From positions 1 to 48,668 of the forward strand of contig JADHTQ010000033.1 of the NCBI GenBank assembly GCA_016784965.1: a stretch of DNA of 48,668 nt, given 5' to 3'. Position numbers and translations under genes: made by a program. The notes below the pieces were generated by a model that searched no databases, was not told where the DNA came from, and was given only the letters and a program-made list of their open reading frames with translations. Shown here one piece after another: positions 34,256 to 44,034 of this stretch. The DNA comes from Bacteriovoracaceae bacterium. Its GTDB lineage: Bacteria > Bdellovibrionota > Bacteriovoracia > Bacteriovoracales > Bacteriovoracaceae. The first letter of the stretch is position 1, and each line of letters opens with the position of its first letter.

Positions 34256-34601
34256 GGGCGATATAGCTCATTTTAGCATTATCACCGACTCGGCCATCTG
34301 CTAATTTTAGAATTCTCGTGTAACCACCGGCCCTTTCTTTAAAGCGAGGCGCTACTTCATTGAATAACTTTTGTACAGCAAGCTTGTTATTAATCTTTTT
34401 TGACGCAGTTCTTCGATTTGCAACTGTGTCTACCTTCGCCAAAGTAATTAGCTTTTCAACATAACCTCTAACTGCTTTACACTTAGCACTAGTAGTTTTA
34501 ATTTTACCATGCTCAATAATAGCTGCAGATAGATTCCTCATCAATGCTAGGCGGTGCGTCGGATTTGTTCCTACTTTATATTTGTGCTTCTGGTGTCTCA
34601 T
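34245..34601 (-). CDS. rplQ: Ribosomal protein bL17
   Basis: 118 aa, typical bL17: MRHQKHKYKVGTNPTHRLALMRNL at the start, ending in GDNAKMSYIALVD. Sits on the 50S subunit near the exit tunnel. Last ribosomal gene of the alpha operon, 22 bp after rpoA; its stop overlaps the start of the tlpA-like gene. Confidence 0.95.
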   Translation of the reverse strand: MRHQKHKYKVGTNPTHRLALMRNLSAAIIEHGKIKTTSAKCKAVRGYVEKLITLAKVDTVANRRTASKKINNKLAVQKLFNEVAPRFKERAGGYTRILKLADGRVGDNAKMSYIALVD

Positions 34602-34623
34602 TTTATCTCCTATTTGCCCCTAT

Positions 34624-35646
34624 TTATGCATCTTCTTGATTGTCCTGCACTTCCTTCATAATGCTATCCACTTTCATACCTAGCCCTAGACCCATGTTTG
34701 TAAGGATCTCTTTAATTTCATTTAAAGATTTACGACCAAAGTTTTTGGTTCTAAGCATTTCACCTTCTGTTTTTGAGACAAGTTCATATATGTATTTAAT
34801 ATTAGCATTTTGTAAACAGTTTGCTGAACGAACAGATAGCTCAAGCTCTGAAACAGGCTTGAGTAGCGCGTTATTAGCTGGAGACGCTGCCTGTGATGGT
34901 CTGCTTTCAATTTTAGCAATTTCTTCTTCATCCTCAAAATTTAAAAACACCATCAACTGGTCTCTCATAATTTTGGCAGAGTATGCTACTGCATCACCCG
35001 GCTCAATAGCTGCCGAAGTCCAAATCTCAAGAGTTAACTTGTCAAAGTCAGTTCTTTTTCCAACACGACTGTTTGTAACTGTATAATTAACTCTGTTAAC
35101 TGGAGAAAAAAGTGTATCTAAATACAACCAGCCCAAAGGTAAATTAAATGTCTCTTTATTATCTGCAGCAGATACGTATCCCTTGCCTCTTGCAACTTTT
35201 AGTTCCATTTTTAAGGAACCACCCGAAGAAGCATTAGCAATAACGTGATCGGGGTTTAAAACGCTAATCATTGGGTTTTCTGATATATCAGAAGCCAAAA
35301 TTGGCCCTTCACCGTGTTTTTCTAAATAAAGAATTACGTCTTCTTTTTCCTTAATCTTAAATCTTATTTCTTTTAAGTTAAGAATAATTTCAGAAACTTC
35401 TTCTTTAATGTTATTGATAGTACCAAACTCATGGTCTACACCTTCAATTCTTACGGCTACAATACCAGCGCCTTGCAGTGAAGACAGTAGAACTCTTCGT
35501 AATGAGTTACCCAAAGTTTGTCCATAACCACGCTCTAGTGGTTTTGCAACAAATTTGCCATAGTTGGATTTTACACTATCAGAATCCACTTCAAGTGCAA
35601 CGGGTCTAATCATTGTTGACCAATTCTTCGCTACAAAGTTACTCAT
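34624..35646 (-). CDS. rpoA: RNA polymerase alpha subunit
   Basis: 340 aa. The N-terminal domain (GYGQTLGNSLRRVLLSSLQGA) drives dimerisation and assembly of core polymerase. The C-terminal domain (LSVRSANCLQNANIKYIYELV, KNFGRKSLNEI) binds UP elements and activators. Full length, in the usual place after rpsD. Confidence 0.95.
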   Translation of the reverse strand: MSNFVAKNWSTMIRPVALEVDSDSVKSNYGKFVAKPLERGYGQTLGNSLRRVLLSSLQGAGIVAVRIEGVDHEFGTINNIKEEVSEIILNLKEIRFKIKEKEDVILYLEKHGEGPILASDISENPMISVLNPDHVIANASSGGSLKMELKVARGKGYVSAADNKETFNLPLGWLYLDTLFSPVNRVNYTVTNSRVGKRTDFDKLTLEIWTSAAIEPGDAVAYSAKIMRDQLMVFLNFEDEEEIAKIESRPSQAASPANNALLKPVSELELSVRSANCLQNANIKYIYELVSKTEGEMLRTKNFGRKSLNEIKEILTNMGLGLGMKVDSIMKEVQDNQEDA

Positions 35647-35697
35647 TTAATATTTCTCCTTAAGAATTGTCATCTTGTTATAAATATCAAAAATATC

Positions 35698-36324
35698 CTA
35701 TTTACTGTAAAGTTCAACAATCAGACGTTCTTCAATTTGTGCAGATATGTCTTCTCTTTTTGGCAATGCTTTGACAGTGCCTTTAAACGCAGCTTTTTCT
35801 ACATCAAGCCAAGCAGGGACTTCTCTAATGCTATTGGCATCCAAAGCATTTTTTAGTTTATCTGATTCTCTTGATTTTGTAGCTAGCTCAACAACATCTC
35901 CAGTTCTAAGAACCATAGATGGCACATTCGCCTTTTTGCCGTTAATTAGAAAGTGGTAGTGCTTGACCAGTTGTCTTGCTTCTTTTCTTGATACTGCAAA
36001 ACCAATGCGATAAACAATATTGTCTAATCTTCTTTCTAAAAGACAAAGTATATTTTCGCCAGTTACTCCCTTCATGCGAATGGCCTTGTCGAAAATGTTT
36101 CTCATTGGTTTTTCTTGGATTCCATAAATCCTTTTTAACTTTTGCTTTTCACGAAGCTGAACGCCAAAATCAGAAATTTTAGATCTTCTTTGCCCATGTT
36201 GACCTGGAGGATAAGGTCTTCTTTCAATGCCACACTTATCACTATAACAACGTGAACCTTTTAAGAAGAGCTTCATTCCCTCTCTTCTACATAATTTACA
36301 TACTGATCCAATATACCTACTCAT
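35698..36324 (-). CDS. rpsD: Ribosomal protein uS4
   Basis: 208 aa. Primary 16S rRNA binder that nucleates 30S assembly. The N-terminus keeps a four-cysteine zinc cluster (C9-x2-C12, then C26 and C31), the zinc-binding form of S4. An S4 RNA-binding domain follows ([15 protein letters not shown]). Alpha operon. Confidence 0.95.
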   Translation of the reverse strand: MSRYIGSVCKLCRREGMKLFLKGSRCYSDKCGIERRPYPPGQHGQRRSKISDFGVQLREKQKLKRIYGIQEKPMRNIFDKAIRMKGVTGENILCLLERRLDNIVYRIGFAVSRKEARQLVKHYHFLINGKKANVPSMVLRTGDVVELATKSRESDKLKNALDANSIREVPAWLDVEKAAFKGTVKALPKREDISAQIEERLIVELYSK

Positions 36325-36347
36325 ATTATCTTTCCTCTTAAAGCGTC

Positions 36348-36734
36348 TTAAACTCTTCTTCTTTTTGGTGATCTACACCCATTGTGTGGAATAGGACTTC
36401 GATCTGATACTGATGTAATCTTAAGCCCAACAGAAATCAATGCCCTAATTGCATTTTCTCTTCCCGCTCCTGGACCTTTAACCCTTACTTCTACAGTCGA
36501 AAGACCATGTTCCATCGCCTTTTTAGCAGCTTCAGTAGACGCCATTTGTGCTGCAAATGGTGTCGACTTTTTTGAACCCCTAAAACCTAGCTGGCCCGCA
36601 CTGGCCCAAGCAAGTGCATTCCCTAAAGTGTCCGTAAATGTTACGATCGTATTATTAAAAGAAGCCTGCACACAACATATACCATTTGATATGTTCTTTT
36701 TTACTTTCTTTTTAGCAACTGTTTTCTTTACCAT
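36348..36734 (-). CDS. rpsK: Ribosomal protein uS11
   Basis: 128 aa with the conserved [10 protein letters not shown] and [13 protein letters not shown] and the C-terminal [15 protein letters not shown]. Binds the 30S platform. Lies between rpsM and rpsD. Confidence 0.95.
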   Translation of the reverse strand: MVKKTVAKKKVKKNISNGICCVQASFNNTIVTFTDTLGNALAWASAGQLGFRGSKKSTPFAAQMASTEAAKKAMEHGLSTVEVRVKGPGAGRENAIRALISVGLKITSVSDRSPIPHNGCRSPKRRRV

Positions 36735-36766
36735 CTTATTAACCTCAATAAGCTTCTAATCAACCA

Positions 36767-37150
36767 TTACTTCATTGATTTAATTGACTTCTTACCAGCA
36801 ATAGCAACGGCTTTACCTTTTCTGGTTCGAGCATTTGTACTAGTCCTTTGACCTCTAACGGGCAAACCTTTCCTATGTCTTATACCGCGATAACATCCTA
36901 AATCTTTTAATCTTTTGATGTTAAGACCTACGTCTCTACGCAAATCTCCCTCAACAACATAATCATCTTCTAGACATTTTCGGATAGTTTGAATCTCTTC
37001 TTCAGTCAACTCATTTGAATTTTTAGTCAAGGCCATGTTTGAAGACGTTAAAACATCTTTTGCAATCTTTGGGCCTACCCCGTATAAAGACTGTAACGCA
37101 ATAACCATCGCTTTATTTCTTGGAATGTCAACACCGAGTATTCTGGCCAT
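36767..37150 (-). CDS. rpsM: Ribosomal protein uS13
   Basis: 127 aa; [20 protein letters not shown] and [25 protein letters not shown]-type tail are diagnostic. Head of the 30S subunit, contacts the 50S and tRNAs. Starts 13 bp after rpmJ. Confidence 0.95.
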   Translation of the reverse strand: MARILGVDIPRNKAMVIALQSLYGVGPKIAKDVLTSSNMALTKNSNELTEEEIQTIRKCLEDDYVVEGDLRRDVGLNIKRLKDLGCYRGIRHRKGLPVRGQRTSTNARTRKGKAVAIAGKKSIKSMK

Positions 37151-37163
37151 TATATTCTCCTCA

Positions 37164-37280
37164 CTAACCTTGTCTTTGCTTATGTTTAGGGCTTGCCTTA
37201 CACACTACTCTAAGTACACCTTTGCGCTTAATAAGTTTACAATCCTTACACATTACTTTTACTGATGCTCTTACTTTCAT
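37164..37280 (-). CDS. rpmJ: Ribosomal protein bL36 (zinc form)
   Basis: 38 aa, ATG at 37280 to TAG at 37164, read directly from the sequence because it is very short. [20 protein letters not shown] is the family start. C11, C14, C27 and H33 form the complete zinc site, so this is the zinc-binding type. Sits between infA and rpsM as in most bacteria. Confidence 0.95.
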   Translation of the reverse strand: MKVRASVKVMCKDCKLIKRKGVLRVVCKASPKHKQRQG

Positions 37281-37301
37281 GTTTAACCTTCTTTACAACT
37301 A

Positions 37302-37523
37302 TTAACCTTTACTTCTATAAGTAATTCTTCCCTTACTAAGATCGTACCTACTAATTTCAACGGTAACTTTATCTCCAGGTAGAATTTTAATAAAATGCAT
37401 TCTCATTTTTCCACTAATATGGGCTATTACTTTATGCCCATTGGGGAGCTTTACCTTAAATTTTGTATTTGGTAAAAGCTCAATGACCTCACCTTCAACC
37501 TCTATACTCTCATTCTCTGCCAT
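37302..37523 (-). CDS. infA: Translation initiation factor IF-1
   Basis: 73 aa OB-fold protein ([26 protein letters not shown]-like [29 protein letters not shown]). Occupies the A site during initiation. Follows secY after 76 bp that contain a predicted promoter. adk and map, often found here, are absent. Confidence 0.95.
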   Translation of the reverse strand: MAENESIEVEGEVIELLPNTKFKVKLPNGHKVIAHISGKMRMHFIKILPGDKVTVEISRYDLSKGRITYRSKG

Positions 37524-37549
37524 CTATGCCTTTCCATCATTGTTTTGCT

Positions 37550-37578
37550 TGTATATACGAGCGAGCACTATTTCGCAA
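37550..37578 (-). promoter_or_regulatory. Predicted internal promoter before infA
   Basis: TTGCGA (37573-37578), 17-bp spacer, TATACA (37550-37555) on the minus strand. It would start a separate infA-rpmJ-rpsM-rpsK-rpsD-rpoA-rplQ transcript with a leader of about 20 nt. Confidence 0.45.
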
Positions 37579-37599
37579 GTTATTTCACCTTTTTATAAC

Positions 37600-38910
37600 C
37601 TAAAATCTTCGCTTAGAGCCGCTATATTTCCCTTTGGACTTGTATGCACTTTCATACCTATCCGCATACAGAAACGACTGAACATTCATCATTACTCTGA
37701 TGGCAACACTAACTAGAATCAGCATTGATGTTCCACCAAATCTTGTTTGCCCACCCATTATTATGCTCGGCAAGATACAAACCACAACCAAAAACAGTGC
37801 TCCGAAAAAGGAGAGTCTAAAAAGAATGAAGTCCAAATATTCTCTAGTCTTTGTACCTGGCCTAATCCCTGGTACAAATGCATTATTTTTTTGAAGCATC
37901 TCTGCAATCTTCTTGGTTTTAAACTGTATCGGCGCATAAAAATAAGTCATATATACTATGAGTAGACCAAAGCAAATATTAAACAAAAGTCTCCCTGGAT
38001 ATAATGACTGCTGTATTGTATCTAAAAATGGCTTTATAGCACTGTCTGTTGCCACAAAGTTTCCAAAAGTTGCTGGTGCTGCCAGAAGAGATGAGGCCAA
38101 AATTGGAGGCATAACACCACCTGTATCAACTCTAACTGGAAGGGTTTGTGTTCCACCATATACTTTATTGTGTACAACCTTTTTGGCATATTGGACCGGC
38201 ACACTTCTAAATGCACTCTCTACAAATGCGACTACATAAAAAGCGCATACCACAACAAGTAGCCCTATTAGCAAGCTAAAGCCTGGTAGTTCTCCATTTC
38301 TATATAAAGTCAATTTTTGGATCACTTCAGAAGGTAGGGCCACAGCAATACCTGCAAAAATGATCAAAGAAACACCGTTTTCTAAACCATATTCAGTAAT
38401 TCTCTCACCTAGCCATAAAAGAAACATCGTTCCCGCAGCGAGGGTAATCATTGTTGTCAAGCGAAACAGCATCCCTGGATCAGGAATAACCGGCGCACCA
38501 CTTGGACTTTTAAAGCTTTCAAAAACTGCCGCCATAGTATAGCCCTGCACACAGCAAAGCACCACGGTTGCATATCTTGTCCACTTTTGAATTTTTTTAT
38601 GTCCCTCAGAGTCTTCCTGAAGTTCCTGTATTTGTGGAATAACTTCACCCAATAAGCTAAATATAATGGATGTCGTGATATATGGCATTATACCCAGAGC
38701 GAGCACAGAAAATCTCTTAAAGGCTCCACCACTGAAAGTATTGATAAGATCAAAAAGACCTCCACCAGAACCAGCAAAATAGGATTCGATAGCTGCTCCA
38801 TCGACACCTGGCACAGGTATTTGAGCTGCCATTCTAAAAACTACTAATAGAAGAAAGGTGAAAAAGATCTTCTTCTTTAGCTCCTCGAGTTTTCCCTGAG
38901 CAAAAACCAT
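37600..38910 (-). CDS. secY: Preprotein translocase subunit SecY
   Basis: 436 aa, ten membrane helices, forming the SecYEG channel. The plug and TM2 region (PGVDGAAIESYFAGSGGGLFDLINTFSGG), the SIFALGIMPYI-like VLALGIMPYITTSI and the cytoplasmic loop PGIRPGTKTREYL are conserved. Starts 12 bp after rplO. Confidence 0.95.
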   Translation of the reverse strand: MVFAQGKLEELKKKIFFTFLLLVVFRMAAQIPVPGVDGAAIESYFAGSGGGLFDLINTFSGGAFKRFSVLALGIMPYITTSIIFSLLGEVIPQIQELQEDSEGHKKIQKWTRYATVVLCCVQGYTMAAVFESFKSPSGAPVIPDPGMLFRLTTMITLAAGTMFLLWLGERITEYGLENGVSLIIFAGIAVALPSEVIQKLTLYRNGELPGFSLLIGLLVVVCAFYVVAFVESAFRSVPVQYAKKVVHNKVYGGTQTLPVRVDTGGVMPPILASSLLAAPATFGNFVATDSAIKPFLDTIQQSLYPGRLLFNICFGLLIVYMTYFYAPIQFKTKKIAEMLQKNNAFVPGIRPGTKTREYLDFILFRLSFFGALFLVVVCILPSIIMGGQTRFGGTSMLILVSVAIRVMMNVQSFLYADRYESAYKSKGKYSGSKRRF

Positions 38911-38922
38911 TCCTAACCCTTT

Positions 38923-39378
38923 TTATTTTGTAATTACACTTCCGCCGGCTTTTACGATTAAATCCTGCGCTGTTTTTGAAAACTTATCAATATTAACAAA
39001 AGTTAAGGCCTTATCCAACTTACCGTTTCCAAGAACTTTAACAGGCATTGCTCTTTGCTTACCTTTTAACAACCCACTATCAATAAGGGTTTTCTTGGTT
39101 ACCTCACCACTTTCAAGCTTGTCATTAATTTGAGACAGATTAAGTATTGCATACTCTAACTTAAATGGGGCATTTTTAAAGCCTCTTTTTGGTAGTCTCA
39201 TATAAATGGGCATGGCGCCACCTTCAAAGCCTGGCCTTACACCACCACCACTTCTACACTTTTGCCCTTTGTGGCCTTTTCCAGATTGAGTTCCTTGACC
39301 AGAAGCTTGACCTCTTCCAAGACGCTTTGTATTTTTATGTGCACCTTTGGGGCTTTTTAGATTATTTAACGTTAGCAT
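38923..39378 (-). CDS. rplO: Ribosomal protein uL15
   Basis: 151 aa from the ATG at 39378, chosen for the GAGGA site 5 nt upstream; the longer reading overlaps rpmD. Glycine-rich KRLGRGQASGQGTQSGKGHKGQ is characteristic. 50S assembly protein. Confidence 0.95.
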   Translation of the reverse strand: MLTLNNLKSPKGAHKNTKRLGRGQASGQGTQSGKGHKGQKCRSGGGVRPGFEGGAMPIYMRLPKRGFKNAPFKLEYAILNLSQINDKLESGEVTKKTLIDSGLLKGKQRAMPVKVLGNGKLDKALTFVNIDKFSKTAQDLIVKAGGSVITK

Positions 39379-39388
39379 ATTTTCCTCA

Positions 39389-39568
39389 TCATTTAATTTC
39401 AAGTAAATGCATGACCTTTTTGATCATTCCGCGAACTGCTGGAGTATTTTCAAGCGTTCTTTCACTTCCAATTCTCCTCAAGCCCAAACCCGCGACATTG
39501 GCTTTCTGTAGCTCAGTAGCACCAATGAGACCTTTTTTAAGTCTTACGGTAATAGTTTTATTGGCCAT
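39389..39568 (-). CDS. rpmD: Ribosomal protein uL30
   Basis: 59 aa, ATG at 39568 to TGA at 39389, read directly from the sequence. MANKTITVRLKKGLIGA, then LGLRRIGSERTLENTPAVRGMI, match uL30. Lies between rpsE and rplO as expected. Confidence 0.93.
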   Translation of the reverse strand: MANKTITVRLKKGLIGATELQKANVAGLGLRRIGSERTLENTPAVRGMIKKVMHLLEIK

Positions 39569-39587
39569 AACACACCTCTTCTTTATC

Positions 39588-40172
39588 CTATTTCAAACGA
39601 ACATTCTTTGCTTCAATGTTTCGTACTTTTGCAATTTGTTCAACAGACCTTAATGATTTTAAAGCATTAAAAGTTGCTTTTACAATATTATGTGGATTAT
39701 TTCCCCTAAGGGATTTTGTTAATACGTTTTTAATTCCAGCAAGCTCAAGGATAGATCGACAAGCACCAGCAGATTTAACACCACAACCATCTGCAGCTGG
39801 CTTAAATAAGACTTTGCCTGCATCATGTCTTCCAATAATAGTATGAGGTATAGTTCCTTTTTCAATTGGGATATGAATCATTCTCTTTTGAGCTTTTTGC
39901 GTTGCCTTTCTAATTGCTTCGGGCACTTCTTTGGCCTTTCCTAGTCCATAACCAACGTTACCTTTTTTATCACCTACAATCATAAGTGCTGAAAAAGAAA
40001 ATCTACGTCCACCTTTAACAACCTTGGCAACACGATTTACAGCAACAACCCTTTCCTCTAAGTCTGGATTTGGTGATGCTTGCTTGGCCCGCGCAGGTGG
40101 TCTCTTCTTTTCATGTTTCTTTTCCGTTTTGGGCTGTTTTGCTTCTTCCGTTGATTGTTTTTCTTCGCTCAT
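39588..40172 (-). CDS. rpsE: Ribosomal protein uS5
   Basis: 194 aa. A Lys/Pro-rich N-terminal extension of about 35 residues precedes the standard core ([44 protein letters not shown]). Involved in decoding fidelity. The extension is charged and likely disordered. Confidence 0.95.
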   Translation of the reverse strand: MSEEKQSTEEAKQPKTEKKHEKKRPPARAKQASPNPDLEERVVAVNRVAKVVKGGRRFSFSALMIVGDKKGNVGYGLGKAKEVPEAIRKATQKAQKRMIHIPIEKGTIPHTIIGRHDAGKVLFKPAADGCGVKSAGACRSILELAGIKNVLTKSLRGNNPHNIVKATFNALKSLRSVEQIAKVRNIEAKNVRLK

Positions 40173-40208
40173 TTGTTCCTCATTATTCTCTTTTTAAAAA
40201 AGTTCACA

Positions 40209-40586
40209 TTATAGCTGAATGCCTTCTTCTCTAATACTATCGGCCAATGCTGAAATAAGACCTGTATATTTATAACCACTTCTATCAAAAACAACTGTCT
40301 GAATCTTATTTTCTTTTAATAAGTCCGATACTTTAACACCTAACACCTTAGCACCACTTAAAGATTTTGAAGCATCTTTTGGTGCGTCTTTTCCAAATGT
40401 TTGCACAGAGAAAATAGTTTTCGAAATATCATCATTGATAGCTTGTATGCGTAGATGCTTATTAGATTTTGTTACACAAATTCGTGGACGCTCAGCAGTG
40501 CCCGTAACTTTTTTTCTAATTGTTAGCTTCCGCCTAGTCCTATTGGCCAGTGCCTTATCATTAATTTTACCAAATTGTTTTCGCAT
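40209..40586 (-). CDS. rplR: Ribosomal protein uL18
   Basis: 125 aa; KVTGTAERPRICVTKSNKHLRIQAIND and the C-terminal VVFDRSGYKYTGLISALADSIRE are typical. Binds 5S rRNA with uL5. Confidence 0.95.
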   Translation of the reverse strand: MRKQFGKINDKALANRTRRKLTIRKKVTGTAERPRICVTKSNKHLRIQAINDDISKTIFSVQTFGKDAPKDASKSLSGAKVLGVKVSDLLKENKIQTVVFDRSGYKYTGLISALADSIREEGIQL

Positions 40587-40613
40587 TTTTACTTCCTTAA
40601 CCCTACAAAGTTA

Positions 40614-41153
40614 TTATTTTTTCGCACCTGATTTACCAGCTTTACGTATAATAACCTCATCAACATATTTAACACCTTTTCCTTTATAAGGTTCAGGTGG
40701 TCTAAATGATCTTACTTTGGATGCTGCAAATCCAACTAACTCTTTATCGTTGCCGCTAATATTAATAATATTTTTATCAACCTTAGCGCTCACACCATCA
40801 GGTAGTTTGTATTCAATGGGATGAGAGTAGCCTAAATTTAAAACTAATGTGCTACCTTTAGTTACAGCTTTATATCCAACACCATTTAGTTCTAAAGACT
40901 TGTTAAAACCTTGGGTCACACCTGTGACCATATTATTTATTAGAGACCGAGTAGTACCCCATAGCGCCCTAGACAACTTTTCTTGGTTAATAGGCTTTAT
41001 AACTACAGTCTTGTCAACCAACTCAATTGTAACATACTTGGTAAACTGATACTCTAACTGGCCCTTAGGCCCTTTTACCGTCACGTGTCCCTCGTTAATC
41101 TTAACATCAACTTTTTCTGGTATCGCTACTGGTTCCTTGCCAACTCTTGACAT
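40614..41153 (-). CDS. rplF: Ribosomal protein uL6
   Basis: 179 aa; MSRVGKEPVAIPEKVDV start, GVGYKA motif and FRPPEPYKGKGVKYVDE end are diagnostic. Sits near the factor-binding site of the 50S. Confidence 0.95.
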   Translation of the reverse strand: MSRVGKEPVAIPEKVDVKINEGHVTVKGPKGQLEYQFTKYVTIELVDKTVVIKPINQEKLSRALWGTTRSLINNMVTGVTQGFNKSLELNGVGYKAVTKGSTLVLNLGYSHPIEYKLPDGVSAKVDKNIINISGNDKELVGFAASKVRSFRPPEPYKGKGVKYVDEVIIRKAGKSGAKK

Positions 41154-41187
41154 AATTGCCTCTTTTAATTCTTTTAGTTAATCCTAA

Positions 41188-41571
41188 TTACCACACTGTA
41201 CAGAGGACTTCGCCTCCGACCTTTCTCTTTTTTGCTTCTCTAGATGAGATTACACCAGTAGAAGTTGATAAAATTGAAATACCCAAGCCACTCACAACTC
41301 TAGGTAAGTCTTGATATCCCTTGTATTGGCGCAAGCCAGGCCTTGAAAACCTCTGAATCCCAACTATTGCATCTTCTTTAAATAGAACTTTCAAACGGAT
41401 ATCGCTCTTCTGTTTAGCAATAATCTTAAAGGAGCGAATATATCCCTCTTGCTTTAGCACTTTGCACATAGCAGCTTTTATTTTACTTGCAGGAAATTCA
41501 ACTCTATCTTGCCCAACACGTAGGGCATTTCTAATTCTAGTTAACATATCCGCAACAGGATCAGTCATCAT
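41188..41571 (-). CDS. rpsH: Ribosomal protein uS8
   Basis: 127 aa; DPVADMLTRIRNALRVG start and GLGISILSTSTGVISSREAKK end match uS8. Central-domain 16S binder and, in E. coli, the spc operon repressor; whether it autoregulates here is unknown. Two adjacent ATGs at the start leave a one-codon ambiguity. Confidence 0.95.
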   Translation of the reverse strand: MMTDPVADMLTRIRNALRVGQDRVEFPASKIKAAMCKVLKQEGYIRSFKIIAKQKSDIRLKVLFKEDAIVGIQRFSRPGLRQYKGYQDLPRVVSGLGISILSTSTGVISSREAKKRKVGGEVLCTVW

Positions 41572-41591
41572 AATCTTTTACTCCTTAAATT

Positions 41592-41777
41592 CTACCAGCT
41601 AGATTTTGTAATGCCTGGGATCATCCCTTTCAAGGCAAGGTCCCTAAAACAAAGTCTACACATATTAAAAATGCGATAATAGGCCCTAGCTCTTCCACAA
41701 AGAGCGCATCTATTCCTTTGCTGTACGCGAAACTTTGGCTTTTTCTTCGCGGCTACAATTTTTGCTAATCTGGCCAT
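41592..41777 (-). CDS. rpsN: Ribosomal protein uS14 (zinc type)
   Basis: 61 aa, the short form with two CxxC pairs (CALC and CRLC) that bind zinc: [27 protein letters not shown]. Lies between rplE and rpsH. Confidence 0.95.
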   Translation of the reverse strand: MARLAKIVAAKKKPKFRVQQRNRCALCGRARAYYRIFNMCRLCFRDLALKGMIPGITKSSW

Positions 41778-41789
41778 ACTTAATCCTCT

Positions 41790-42329
41790 CTATTTTTTAA
41801 AAGGCATTCCAAACTGTGTTAACAATTCTCTACCTTCATCATTATTTTTTGCTGAAGTTACAACAGTAATATTGAGCCCTCTCACCTTATCAATTTTATC
41901 ATAATCGATTTCTGGAAAGATAATTTGCTCTTTTATCCCTAGTGTATAGTTACCCTTCCCATCAAAGCTTTTGCGTGATACTCCACGAAAATCTCGAACT
42001 CGAGGTAGGGCAATACTTATCAATCTATCAATAAACTCATACATTCTGTCACCTCTAAGGGTAACCGCCGCACCAATTGCCTGACCGGCCCTTAGCTTAA
42101 AGCCTGCCTCAGATTTTTTAGCTCTTGCTATAACGGGCTTTTGACCCGTAATTGCAGTTAAATCTGAAACGATAGAATCTACAACTTTACCGTTTGTAAC
42201 ACAGTCTCCACTACAGGAGTTAACAATAACCTTTTCAAGTTTAGGAACTATGTTAACGTTTTTGTAACCAAATTTTTTTAATAAGGTTTCTCTAATTTCT
42301 TTGTTATATCGATCTTTCAATCTGCTCAT
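41790..42329 (-). CDS. rplE: Ribosomal protein uL5
   Basis: 179 aa; [30 protein letters not shown] and [19 protein letters not shown] are family motifs. Forms the central protuberance with 5S rRNA. Confidence 0.95.
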   Translation of the reverse strand: MSRLKDRYNKEIRETLLKKFGYKNVNIVPKLEKVIVNSCSGDCVTNGKVVDSIVSDLTAITGQKPVIARAKKSEAGFKLRAGQAIGAAVTLRGDRMYEFIDRLISIALPRVRDFRGVSRKSFDGKGNYTLGIKEQIIFPEIDYDKIDKVRGLNITVVTSAKNNDEGRELLTQFGMPFKK

Positions 42330-42350
42330 AAATGCCTCAAAGCTTATCTA

Positions 42351-42662
42351 TTAATCAAGTAAGGAACCGCAAGCCACGGCAACTCTTACTTTTTTATCGT
42401 CTCTTGTCTCTATTCTTACTCTTGTAGCCTTATTTGTCTTAGGACTAACTAACGCCACGTTACTTATATCTAGAAAGGATTCTTTTTTAACAAAACCACC
42501 ATCTGGATTTTCTTGAGTGGATTTTTTGGTTTTTTGAACCATATTCAATCCTTCCACTAAAACTTTTCCCGACTTTCTATTAATTTTTATAATTTTACCG
42601 TTTTTTCCCTTCTCTTTACCGGTCAAAACAATAACATCATCATTAATTTTTACTTTTTGCAT
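42351..42662 (-). CDS. rplX: Ribosomal protein uL24
   Basis: 103 aa with a KOW motif at the start (INDDVIVLTGKEKGKNGKII) and EGLNMVQKTKKSTQENPDGG. Early 50S assembly initiator. Starts 17 bp after rplN. Confidence 0.95.
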   Translation of the reverse strand: MQKVKINDDVIVLTGKEKGKNGKIIKINRKSGKVLVEGLNMVQKTKKSTQENPDGGFVKKESFLDISNVALVSPKTNKATRVRIETRDDKKVRVAVACGSLLD

Positions 42663-42679
42663 CGCTAGTTCACCTTACT

Positions 42680-43048
42680 TTATAATACTTCTGGAGCGAG
42701 GGAGCATATTTTCGTAAAATTTTTATTTCTAAGCTCTCTTGCAACTGGTCCAAAAATTCTAGTCCCAATAGGTTCATTTGCTGGGCCAAGTATTACTACA
42801 CTATTTTTATCAAATCTAATATAAGAACCATCGGCCCTTGTAATTGGATACGTTGTCCGAACAATGACGGCCTTTTTAACATCACCCTTTTTCATCTTCC
42901 CACCGGGCAATGCTTGTTGAACTGCTACGACAATAATATCGCCTAATCTGGCAGTCATTCTTTTAGAACCTCCAAGCACCTTTATACATTTTACGATTTT
43001 GGCACCGGAATTATCTGCAACTTCAAGTTTCGTCTGCATTTGTATCAT
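42680..43048 (-). CDS. rplN: Ribosomal protein uL14
   Basis: 122 aa; [17 protein letters not shown] start and [13 protein letters not shown] end are diagnostic. Contacts 16S rRNA in the intersubunit bridge. Confidence 0.95.
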   Translation of the reverse strand: MIQMQTKLEVADNSGAKIVKCIKVLGGSKRMTARLGDIIVVAVQQALPGGKMKKGDVKKAVIVRTTYPITRADGSYIRFDKNSVVILGPANEPIGTRIFGPVARELRNKNFTKICSLAPEVL

Positions 43049-43077
43049 TGGTCTATCTCCTAAACCGCTTCAATCTT

Positions 43078-43332
43078 TTAGTTAACCTTTAACAATTCCC
43101 ACGTCTTCTTTTTTGAATAAGACCTAGACTCAATAATTGTTACATTATCACCTTTTTTGGCTTCATTTTTTTCATCGTGAGCATGGTATCTTTTACTCTC
43201 ATTTATAAACTTGCTGTACTTATCATGCTTGAAACGTCTTGTCACATTGACTACAACGGTTTTATCATTTTTGTTACTTACAACAACACCATCAAGCCTT
43301 CTTTTAAATGTTTTTACAGTCTCTTTTTCCAT
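43078..43332 (-). CDS. rpsQ: Ribosomal protein uS17
   Basis: 84 aa OB-fold protein: [20 protein letters not shown], then [15 protein letters not shown]. Starts 3 bp after rpmC; 16S 5'-domain binder. Confidence 0.95.
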   Translation of the reverse strand: MEKETVKTFKRRLDGVVVSNKNDKTVVVNVTRRFKHDKYSKFINESKRYHAHDEKNEAKKGDNVTIIESRSYSKKKTWELLKVN

Positions 43333-43335
43333 CTT

Positions 43336-43530
43336 CTATTTCTCTCTTTTTGACCTAAGCGCTGTTAATAAACGAGCAATATCTCTCTTCCTATCTTTTA
43401 TTTGATGAGGTTTGTCAATTCTAGAAACGCCCTTTTGCATCCTAAGAGTAAAAAGTTCACTCCTTATGCTTTTTACTTTGTCCTTTATGAGGCTTTCTTC
43501 CCAAGTTTTAATTTCATTCATTTTTAACAT
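43336..43530 (-). CDS. rpmC: Ribosomal protein uL29
   Basis: 64 aa with two helices (MNEIKTWEESLIKDKVKSIR, KDRKRDIARLLTALRSK). ATG at 43530 has GAGAGG 6 nt upstream. Located at the tunnel exit, docking site for trigger factor and SRP with uL23. Confidence 0.93.
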   Translation of the reverse strand: MLKMNEIKTWEESLIKDKVKSIRSELFTLRMQKGVSRIDKPHQIKDRKRDIARLLTALRSKREK

Positions 43531-43544
43531 CTTAAACCTCTCAA

Positions 43545-43961
43545 TTACTCTTCTTGGTCTTTAGAAATAATCCTCGTTTGGACTGATAATTTATACTTAG
43601 CAAGCCTAAGTGCTTGGTAGCTAAGCTCTTTGTCAATTCCACCCACTTCAAACAACACTCTACCAGGCTTGATGACTGCAACCCATCTATCAAGAGAACC
43701 TTTCCCCTTACCCATTCTAACTTCAGCTGGCTTCTTCGATAGTGGTTTGTCTGGAAAAATCTTAATCCAAACATTTCCACCTCTTTTGGTCTTTCTTGTG
43801 ATCGCAATACGAGCAGCCTCTATTTGCCTGCTTGTTATAAATCCACAAGTAGTTGCCTGTATCGCATGCTCGCCAAAAGTTATTTTGTTACCTCTATTGG
43901 CCTTGCCACGCATCTTGCCCTTGTGCTGTTTTCGCCACTTAATCTTTTTTGGACTTAACAT
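43545..43961 (-). CDS. rplP: Ribosomal protein uL16
   Basis: 138 aa; [19 protein letters not shown] start, [18 protein letters not shown] and [18 protein letters not shown] are conserved. Organises the A-site tRNA pocket of the 50S. Confidence 0.95.
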   Translation of the reverse strand: MLSPKKIKWRKQHKGKMRGKANRGNKITFGEHAIQATTCGFITSRQIEAARIAITRKTKRGGNVWIKIFPDKPLSKKPAEVRMGKGKGSLDRWVAVIKPGRVLFEVGGIDKELSYQALRLAKYKLSVQTRIISKDQEE

Positions 43962-44034
43962 TACTTACCTCTATTCATTTTTGTGTAAATTAGTCACAAA
44001 CTTCCGGTTTTATGAATTTACCAAATGCCAAAGC

